This document shows positions 11,401 through 19,809 of a DNA stretch of 19,809 nucleotides, piece after piece; the first letter of the stretch is position 1; the number at the start of each line of letters is the position of its first letter. Under the pieces are notes generated by a model. It worked only from the letters and a program-made list of their open reading frames with translations. It did not search any database and was not told the DNA's origin. The stretch comes from Physocladia obscura (Eukaryota; Chytridiomycota; Chytridiomycetes; Chytridiales; Chytriomycetaceae), in assembly GCA_027596945.1 (NCBI GenBank), contig JADGJH010000382.1, positions 1-19,809 of the forward strand. Direction: 5' to 3'. The position numbers and the translations under genes were made by a program.

Positions 11401-12376
11401 GCGTCAGTACCAACGGGCTCATCATTAATAGGAATATCAATTGTTTTTTTAATTATTTCTCTCAGTTCTATTATTGCTGGATCGTTATCATCAATCCGGC
11501 TAATGTTTATTTAACAATAAAATAATAATGATAACAAGAATAGAAATACCTTCCAATACTCAATTTACTGGAGCTTTTTGAGACAGTTGGGGAACTTGCA
11601 TGAAATGAACTTTTCAGAAGTTTTTCGAAACTTTCGTTGCGCTCAACTGAAGTACCAATATTTGGCTCACTACTCGTTTTAGAAATATAATTTTCATTTG
11701 ATGTTGAATCTCTTGATCGTGGTTTTGATCTTTTCTGATCATTTACCAAGATATCGTGTTCATGGGATGAAATTTGGTCGCCGTTAAACACTAGCGAAGT
11801 CTTTGAAACTGTTCTGCTTTGAGAGTTGCTGTGAGATTTACCAGGTTTTTCCACAGATGCAATGGTATTTATATGGTGACTGGAGTTAATTGTGCTGTTG
11901 TTCACTGAAAACCTTTGTTTCGCGTTCGATTGACTAATTGGAGCTACCGAAGAAACGCTAATTGATCGAGAAGATTGCGATGAGTTCAATGTACTTCCAT
12001 GTGTAGAGTTCTTTTTTGAAACCAGATTGGAAATGGCAGAGAAATCTGCCTTTATTTGATGCGAAAATTGTTCAGGAAGCCCATTTTTAATGGCAGGTTC
12101 GTCGATCCTGGAAGCTGTCAGTTCCTTCTCAAAAATTTCATCAAGTTGTGAATGATCGAAATCTTCACTTTTTTGAATATCAATTTTTGAACTCTTTTTC
12201 GAAGAAGATACAGATTTTGTGTTTGCTTGATGAGCTGAGTCCTCCATTCTTGCAAATATTTAAGAGTTTGATCTTCGTAAAAACTGAAGAAGGCTTACCT
12301 TAGCTTCCAGCAATGTGTCTGCCTCTTCTTTTTTTTTTTTCTGTCGTTTTTTGAACAATGGTTCATCTATCAACAT
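5411..12376 (-). CDS. Giant Ser-rich repeat, coiled-coil and CAP-Gly protein, 11 exons, about 2135 aa
   Basis: Exons: 12376-12299, 12241-11550, 11499-11297, 11248-9296, 9253-6947, 6892-6744, 6677-6405, 6338-6059, 5996-5775, 5713-5636, 5583-5411. Total 6408 bases, in phase at every junction. Layout: short Lys-rich start; Ser-rich disorder; a small acidic helical segment in exon 3 (EEELDELSYEMMRL); two large Ser/Asn/Glu-rich exons with internal repeats; a coiled coil at about residues 1815-1920 (VSTLRREISNLRKEM through AKLRQEIRRLNFQ); a Pro-rich linker; and a C-terminal CAP-Gly domain at about 2035-2115 (YVGLFDPYPESGLWCGIKL, GKHDG, GKRYFSCEENHGLFV). CAP-Gly domains bind C-terminal EEY/F motifs of tubulin and EB proteins; here the usual GKNDG is GKHDG. 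A microtubule or basal-body role, broadly like CEP350, is inferred from architecture only. The exon 2 acceptor (12242/12241) is the weakest junction; an alternative start is ATG 12247. Confidence 0.8.
7685..8480 (-). repeat. About five tandem 53-residue coding repeats in the CAP-Gly gene
   Basis: Inside exon 5 (protein about 1235-1498). Each unit of about 160 bases follows the pattern TSxRASxS, then VEYxxNxFEPEVSE, then SKxxSxRxSxSKxSL. Examples: TSIRANVSNRFEYDENRFEP, TSGRASISSALEYGQNQLEA, STRASASNTVEYDKNEFEP. Spacing is regular but the units have diverged, so this is an old tandem amplification. Confidence 0.7.
9990..10480 (-). repeat. Two tandem coding repeats of about 85 residues in the CAP-Gly gene
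   Basis: Exon 4 contains two consecutive units. Unit one reads KQSFDSINQQ, then LSSEEIKAAFSTEFK, then QSSRQSSK. Unit two reads RQSFSSIKQQ, then LPSEKIKADFSTEFK, then QSSRQNSN. A faint third echo (HQIKADFSA) lies in exon 2. Confidence 0.7.
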
Positions 12377-12479
12377 TGTCCCTAACAGCTTTCAAAAATC
12401 CGAAAAATTGATAAAATCCAAATGTGGCTTTATTGTTTGTGCAAGAGGAACAAGAAAAGGATGTTTTGTCAGATAGAAA

Positions 12480-14612
<2,133 letters not shown>

Positions 14613-14699
14613 GTTTTTTGAAAATGTGCAAAATATGCAAAATGAAAATGAAAGGATTTGGAATCAAAATGAGAATATCCAACTTTGCATCTTAATCAG

Positions 14700-16180
14700 A
14701 TGATGTTGTTGAACTTGGTGAAATTTCTGTCAGTGAAGAAGGAGTGTCAACAAATCAAATGCAAAAGTTTTGTGAGTTGTACAGAATCAGTCTGAATGCG
14801 ATTGACTTGAGAAAAGCAAAACCATCATTGTCCAAGCTTGGTGTGCATGTGTGCAAACTAGCACTTGTATCCAGTACTTGATAAAGAATTGTGGAAGTCT
14901 ATCTTCTCATCAGAAAAGACTCAATCATCTGGAAAATCATTTAAACAAATATCAAACAAGAAGGTATTCAACAACACTTTGGAAACACAGCTTGATACTC
15001 CATTTGAAAAGTTGGAAGAGCTCAAAAATGTGAGTGTTGTGTAGACAGATAAGATGGAGTTGACAGAATTGGTTGTTTATTTGGCTGAAAAGGAGTGTGG
15101 TTTACAAAACTAGAACCAACAATGGCAAGATTGTTCATTTAGAGTACAAGAATAATGTAACTATTGAATTGAACAAAGACTATGAAAAGGTCAAATCATT
15201 GTGTGAAGCACTTGTTATTCCATTTTGGAATCAAAATTTGATTACATTAGTGCTGGAGGCATTTGACATATACCAAGCAGTAGACAAGATTGAAAGTACA
15301 TTTAATAAAGATATTTGGGATATCTTTTTCAACTACAAGAAATGAGTAATTGTTGAAACTTTTTATGAATCACTTACCGGTGCAAATTTGAAGAGTTTTG
15401 ATATTCAAAAATGCCATACAGTATGTTTGAGCATTAAAAATACATCTACTTAGCCAGTATTTAGTTTTTTGATGAGATTAAGTCATTCTTGGAAAGCTCC
15501 AGCCTGGGGTTTATTGCGTAATCACAGACAACATATTCCCATTGTGCAGAAATGGATGGTATACTGTTTCAATTCTGGTGTATTGTAAACAATTAGGAAT
15601 TACATATGAGATTATCTTGGCTAAAACATTAAAATCAGATTATTTCAACCAGTTTGTTGAACAAATCTGTAGCAAGTGTGGCAATTCATCAAAGTTAATG
15701 ATGAATTGTTTTATTGGATGTTTAAACGAGAGGTACACAGAGACCCAGAAAGATCTTTTTATTATTAGCTTCAATGATGCTGTTTGAGCATTCTTCTCAA
15801 AAAAAAACACAGTCTACTATGAAATAAGTGACAAAATATTCTGAATCTCAACTAAGACAAAAACACCAAAGCATTTCAATACTATTCCAATTTACTGGCA
15901 AGTTATCAAAAACAGCAACATGTTATTGCATCAATTGGCAATGAAAATGGGGGGGTACTGTCTGTAAATGCCCAAAAGCAAGAACTAATAACTTTTGTTT
16001 TGAATTGAATTCATCAACTTAAATTAAACACAGAACAAAACTGTCTCAGCTAAACATCAATATGGTACAGAATTCTTTCTCAATAGAAAGGATTCACTAC
16101 AAGAATATGCAAAAAACGCTGCTGGTGATAAGAAATATTCTTGTGTTTTGAATTTTGAGAAAATTTGAAATGGAAAATCT
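14700..16180 (+). pseudogene. Decayed family-B DNA-polymerase-like reading frame from a mobile or virus-like element
   Basis: Coding-like segments follow one another on the plus strand, broken by stops and frame changes. From about 15391: FDIQKCHT, recalling a polymerase motif A region. From 15503 to 15787 one open frame contains GVYCVITDNIFPL, RNGWYTVSILVYC and KLMMNCFIG, recalling the polymerase B Kx3NxxYG motif. From 15884: IPIYWQVIKNSNMLLHQL, then a frame change and VLSVN where the motif C region would be expected. Upstream frames (14700-15345) are coding-like but unrecognised. The order and spacing fit a family-B-like polymerase of selfish DNA (Maverick, linear plasmid or large DNA virus type), but this is from motif memory only. 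It is clearly non-functional. It starts within about 100 bases of the DLD start codon. Confidence 0.4.
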
Positions 16181-16651
16181 TGGTGTGATCAGATGTTAAA
16201 TATAATGAAATTAATTTTAGATATACAAACTGAATGTATTATATAAATGTATAATTAAATAGTTTAAACTTATATTTGTGTAATTTTAAGAAATTGTTTA
16301 TTTGAAAGGCATATGACCAAAAAATTGTGCAACGGAAATGGAGGAAATTTAACAACTGACTTTGTCTCACAAATTTTAATCAAACAACTAAAAGTAAGAA
16401 TAGTTTACATGAGGCACAGTATGTCAATGTTCTATTTTTGGAAAATAAACAGAAGATTTTTTACAAAAATTATCACAAGCCCAATATAGACAATTTGAAC
16501 AGAATCTGTAGGTGCGGGATTCAGCAAGAGTATCAGAGCAAGTTTGCAAACCTGGACTTGGCAACAGCAAACTTTGATTTTCACTTTGAACTGGATGAAA
16601 TCAAGGAGCTGGTGATTGATTTACAGCTTCTGGACATTATTATAACTGAGT

Positions 16652-17065
16652 GTAATAAATTTGCTGTATCTAGCTGAGGAACAAGCATAAGGTTCTGTAG
16701 AAAATAGTAGAAGGTTTTGCTGGAAGCTGTAGCAGCTTGAGTTAACTAATTCAATACTTTCTTTCTCAGAACTAAATGATAAGAGTTTGAGATGGAAGTA
16801 TGGGAAATATTTGGAGTAGAACTTCAATACTTAATGAATACTTTGTTTTTTTCCAATAATAAAGAAAAAAAAAGAGTTGGGGTTAAGTATTTTTTGAAGT
16901 GGAAAGAAAAAAAAAGAAAAAGAATAAAAGACACTTAGAAAAAAGATGGTAGGAAAGCAGTTGGGAATTGCTTGAATTTTTTTAAGTTCTTGAAGTTAAT
17001 AGAAGGCTTGAGAAATTTCTAGAAAATTTTTTGAGAAAAATTAGATTAGTGATCTAATTTATAAC
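16652..17065. mobile_element. Non-autonomous element copy A (about 414 bp) inserted in the transposase pseudogene
   Basis: Flanked by a perfect 7-base target duplication ACTGAGT (16645-16651 and 17066-17072). The ends are short imperfect inverted repeats: GTAATAAATTTG at the left and CTAATTTATAAC at the right (10 of 12 complementary). Internal landmarks shared with copy B are AGCTGTAGCAGCTTGAGTTA, CTCAGAACTAAATGATAAG, an A-rich purine tract, and GGCTTGAGAAATTTCTAGAA. It has no coding capacity. Deleting the element plus one duplication joins IIITE to YGHKALVFEAL in frame. Confidence 0.8.
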
Positions 17066-17234
17066 ACTGAGTATGGTCACAAGGCACTTGTCTTTGAAGC
17101 TCTGTCAATTCTGTTAAGACTAATGGCATATTCAGCTTTTTATAGTGGCCTGACAAAATTATTTGGTAGAAGAAAAACAGCAATTAGTCAGATCTTCAAT
17201 TATGTTCTGTTTCATATATTTTATCAATTCTGAA

Positions 17235-17652
17235 GTAAATTTGTTGAATAATGGCTGGGGAACAGGTGTATGGTTCCAGTAAGTTGAAGAAAATAGAAGA
17301 TTTCCTGGTAGCTGTAGCAGCTTGAGTTAACTGATTTAATATTTTATATCTCAGAACTAAATGATAAGAGTTTGAGATTGAAGTATGAGTTAAAGTTGAA
17401 GTTGAATAATTAATAAAGAGTTTGTTTTTATTTGATAAGACCAATAATAAGGAAAGGAAAAGAGTTGCATTTAAGTAGTTTTTGAAGTAGAAAGAAAAAG
17501 AAAGAAAAAAGAATAAAAGATATTTCAAAAAAAAAAAAAAATGGTTGAAAAGCAGAAAGCAGTTGGAAATTGCTTGAATTGTTTTTGGGTTCTTGAAAGT
17601 AATAGAAGGCTTGAGAAATTTCTAGAAAATTCTTAATGATCTAATTTATAAT
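17235..17652. mobile_element. Non-autonomous element copy B (about 418 bp), second insertion in the same pseudogene
   Basis: Same family as copy A, aligned over its whole length at roughly 75-80% identity by eye, in the same orientation. Left end GTAAATTTG, right end CTAATTTATAA. It is flanked by near-identical direct repeats AATTCTGAA (17226-17234) and AATTCATGAA (17654-17663), read as a target duplication with one later base change. Keeping only the right-hand copy joins LFHIFYQF to MNFLQWDEYC in frame. No protein is encoded; the minus-strand frame at 17196-17528 is fortuitous. Confidence 0.8.
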
Positions 17653-18554
17653 AAATTCATGAATTTTCTGCAGTGGGATGAATATTGCTTGAATGAAGAA
17701 ATATTGTCTTGCTTTGCAGGGCTGTGACACTTGACAATGTTATGGCATTTATTCATTAAACTGTAAAAGGTATTTCCTGGCTGATTCATGAGTTTAGAAG
17801 TCTGCATACAATGATCACAACTGAAAGCAAACTCAAAAATTTCAGTCATCTGTTTGCCTGAATAAAATCATTGCGCACTTGCATAGGCCAGAAGGTGGTG
17901 CATGCCATGATTTATACTTACTGCATCAAAGTTGCTTACCTGAATTATTTCCCAAAGGTTTGTCATTCAACAATTGACAGTTTATTGTGTATGGAGATCC
18001 AACATATGGGCTGCTTGAATGTTTGGTATATGTTCAAATGCAGAACAAGCTTTTAATTTGCTCATTGTTAGATTTACAAATAAATTATGTCATACAAGTT
18101 GAATATATGTTAAATAATAGTTAATGTAGAATTGGAAATAGAAAAATAATTGGATACCATGAAAGGACATAAAGCTTATTTTCATTCATGGTGAAATTTT
18201 AGAAAGGATTAAATGTTCTAGTTTTGTTTTTCACATTTGAATAATTTCTTTTGCTAAGAAATTGGTTTTTAATCAATATTGAGGCACGAAATTTGGTTGA
18301 TTTCACAAAATTCAGAAACTGTGCTTCAACTTGCTATTGTGTATTACAGTATTGCTGTTCTGGTTGTGAACATGCTCACATGTGTAAATGAAACAAATGA
18401 AATTGCATTATCATTTAAATTGACCTTCTCTTCATGAATATTTGCACTCATCTCCACCACCAGATGAATTGGATGAAGAATAAAAAAAATAATTTATCGA
18501 TTAACAATACTTTTGTTCAGCTTAATCATTCTCTTCAAAATCTTTGCAATAAAG

Positions 18555-18776
18555 CTACAGTCAATTTGTTCTGCTTGCTTCAAATTTGGCCTTTTCAAGT
18601 ACAAGCTTATGGGCATCAATTTCAAGTTGCTTTCTTTCCAGCAGTGATCTTACAACTACAACTGCAATTTTTCATTTCCACAAGATTTGTTTCAGAGTGA
18701 TTGCTCTTTCTGATTGCATCAACCAAAGTAACAAACTGATTCTTGGAGTCATGGTGTGGCATGGGATTAAATGAGC
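18555..18776 (-). pseudogene. Possible second Harbinger ORF relic (coiled-coil C terminus), convergent with the transposase
   Basis: The minus strand reads NQFVTLVDAIRKSNHSE, then after a frame change SLLERKQLEIDAHKLVLEK and AKFEASRTN. PIF/Harbinger elements normally carry a second gene for a Myb/SANT-like DNA-binding protein that ends in a charged coiled coil of this style. Position directly behind the transposase, in convergent orientation, fits that. No Myb domain is visible, so only a fragment remains, and the assignment rests on context and helix character. Confidence 0.3.
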
Positions 18777-18783
18777 GCACGGA

Positions 18784-19182
18784 ATTGTCATTGGTAAAAA
18801 GGAGGATTCTTGAAGGAGAAAGTGAGCAAGAAGGAAAGAGGACAAGTTAATAGTTGACGAGGGACCAATGGCAATCGCGATGTTAAGTTTTAATTAACAA
18901 ATTTTCTGCCCACAACTATGCCTGACTCAGGGCAGATCTCTTGTTTGCCTCCGAATTATGGCGGTCTCGATGGATCACTGCCAGTTAAACGACATCCTTT
19001 CCGTGCGACAAATTAACTTCTGCAGCAACGCTTTGAGTGTACCGGTTCGAACTGCGGCGCGATTGAATTATCGGAATTCTGCATCAAGGACGATTGTTCG
19101 TTCGGCGACTTGGATTTGAGTCCAGTTTTCCAGATTTTTCAATATTTTAAATCACACCACTGAACAAACTCAACAAACCAAG
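18784..19182 (+). promoter_or_regulatory. Promoter and leader region of the INSIG-like gene
   Basis: Base composition changes near 18780-18900 from the AT-rich mobile-element block to mixed DNA. A CCAAT box (18865-18869, in GGGACCAATGG) lies about 315 bases before the INSIG start, and an inverted ATTGG occurs near 18789. The rest of the interval holds a small ORF (18918-19016) and a Cys-rich open stretch up to about 19160, neither confirmed as coding. Confidence 0.4.
18918..19016 (+). other. Small upstream ORF (32 codons) in the INSIG leader
   Basis: ATG at 18918 (MPDSGQISCLPPNYGG...) to TAA at 19014-19016. The same frame reopens immediately after the stop with a Cys-rich stretch (FECTGSNCGAI, FCIKDDCSF) ending about 20 bases before the INSIG ATG. 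A 42-base candidate intron (18981-19022, GTTAAA to TTCTGCAG) would remove the stop and give a protein of about 68 residues. Whether this is an uORF, a tiny gene or chance is undecided. Confidence 0.25.
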
Positions 19183-19660
19183 ATGCGGCATCGACAGTCC
19201 AGTAATTCGGCACTCTCATCTGGTCGAGTTATAATTTCGAGCAAAGCATCAGCAACAACAACATCATCTATATCCCTAACCTATATTCTACGTCAAGCTG
19301 TTCTTTTCGCCGTCGGATTCGTGTTGTCGCTACTTATTGACAATCTTATGCAAAACCACGGCCTGTTGAGTTTCCCGCATTCCCAGCATCAGAATTATCA
19401 ATCTTCAAAGTCACATCTCAACGCGTACGCCCACTATACAAATTTCAAAAACTTTAACATACAAAACTCAAATCTGAACAAACATGTGAATGTTGCTGCG
19501 AATGCTCTTGAAATGTTACGAATCGCTCCGTGGCTGCCCGTTTCTTTTGGTGTGGCTGGATTGATTATTGGAACCACATATCGAACACTCGATAAACTTT
19601 TACATTTCAAACCGCGGAAACCATTTCGAGAGCTCAGTACTATATTTCGCCTTCTTGGAG
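19183..19660 (+). CDS. INSIG-like sterol-sensing membrane protein, first exon; gene runs off the right edge
   Basis: INSIG proteins reside in the ER membrane and, in species where they have been studied, restrain HMG-CoA reductase and SREBP/SCAP in response to sterols. The 159 complete codons begin MRHRQSSNSALSSG, followed by transmembrane helix 1 at about residues 34-55 (YILRQAVLFAVGFVLSLL). A polar Ser/Asn-rich loop follows (56-105), then helix 2 at about 115-133 (APWLPVSFGVAGLIIGTTY) and the conserved LDKLLHFKPRKPFRELSTIF. The WxP...G...Y order followed by a basic segment matches the INSIG TM2 region. Donor GTAACT at 19661 (phase 1). An AT-rich intron follows, and the next exon may begin near 19785-19800 (candidate acceptors TTCAG and AACAG), too short to verify. 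The remaining four helices would lie beyond the window. The loop between the first two helices is longer than in animal INSIGs. Confidence 0.75.
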
Positions 19661-19709
19661 GTAACTGTCGTATTGCCGCTTTTTTTTGGTTTAAATTTTT
19701 TATTTTAAA

Positions 19710-19711
<2 letters not shown>

Positions 19712-19740
<29 letters not shown>
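19712..19740. repeat. TA microsatellite and T run in the INSIG intron
   Basis: About eight TA units followed by a run of 12 T, inside the intron that begins at 19661. A likely site of length error. Confidence 0.8.
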
Positions 19741-19809
19741 CGTAAAAAGATTTATATTATATTTAAAAAAAAATATGTTCAGAACAGTTGTTATTACTCA
19801 GTCTGTGAC

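Larger units (their letters stand above)
16350..18483 (+). pseudogene. PIF/Harbinger-type DDE transposase pseudogene, interrupted by two insertions
   Basis: Recognised from conserved segments in order: FHFELDEIKELVIDLQL (about 16580-16630), then across insertion A LVFEALSILLRLMAYS and LTKLFGRRKTAISQIFN (17080-17200), then across insertion B LQWDEYCLNEE (from about 17666). Next come LDNVMAFIH (17730-17760), HLHRPEGGACHD (17880-17915), IVYGDPTYGLLE (17975-18010), a C-terminal VVNMLTCVNETNE (about 18364-18400) and a final SSPPPDELDEE ending at TAA 18481. These match the DDE_Tnp_4 family. The first catalytic aspartate of the FIDGT motif is replaced (FIH then a stop), while the HD and GDPxY motifs persist. 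Several stops and frameshifts make it dead. Terminal inverted repeats of the original element were not located. Confidence 0.75.

Noticed and set aside
16652..17065. Copy A as an ordinary intron of the transposase
   Set aside because: Donor and acceptor choices leave the frame one base off, whereas removal of element plus duplication restores it exactly.
16652..17652. Copies A and B as the two LTRs of a retrotransposon
   Set aside because: The DNA between them is transposase coding sequence, and each copy has its own different target duplication, so they are independent insertions.
19772..19809. Second INSIG exon at the right edge
   Set aside because: Three candidate acceptors give different short peptides and too few residues remain to choose one.

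Overview
This window looks like nuclear DNA from a flagellated (zoosporic, chytrid-like) fungus. The evidence is short GT-AG introns of about 40-70 bases, AT-rich intergenic DNA with long T/A runs, fungal-type genes (a Tma46/DFRP1 homologue and a DUF8032 protein), and a gene for the ciliary microtubule inner protein CFAP77, which non-flagellated fungi lack. Assignment to a chytrid is an inference; no rRNA or other phylogenetic marker is present.

Left part (1-5410). A Tma46/DFRP1 gene runs off the left edge on the minus strand. About 1.5 kb of non-coding DNA follows, holding a striking foldback of two arms of roughly 98 bases (682-914) and a trinucleotide microsatellite. A three-exon DUF8032 gene (minus, 3953-2011, 617 aa) and a three-exon CFAP77 gene (plus, 4107-5251, 347 aa) then share a divergent promoter of about 150 bases.

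Middle (5411-14612). An 11-exon, roughly 2135-residue gene on the minus strand carries serine-rich repeats, a coiled coil and a C-terminal CAP-Gly domain. It converges on CFAP77. Immediately upstream and on the same strand lies an 11-exon mitochondrial dihydrolipoamide dehydrogenase gene (490 aa). Hand-traced exon phases close to a whole number of codons for all four complete genes.

Right part (14613-19809). A block of about 4 kb begins within about 100 bases of the DLD start codon and consists of dead mobile DNA. It contains a decayed family-B-DNA-polymerase-like reading frame, then a PIF/Harbinger-type transposase pseudogene. That pseudogene is interrupted by two copies of one ~415-bp non-autonomous element, each flanked by a target-site duplication. 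Removing each element with one duplication copy restores the transposase reading frame. A coiled-coil-encoding relic on the opposite strand may be the second Harbinger gene. After a GC-richer leader, the first exon of an INSIG-like sterol-sensing membrane protein gene starts at 19183 and continues past the right edge.

The genes do not form an operon-like system. The possible functional theme is cytoskeletal (CFAP77 plus the CAP-Gly protein), next to housekeeping metabolism and a transposon-rich spacer.
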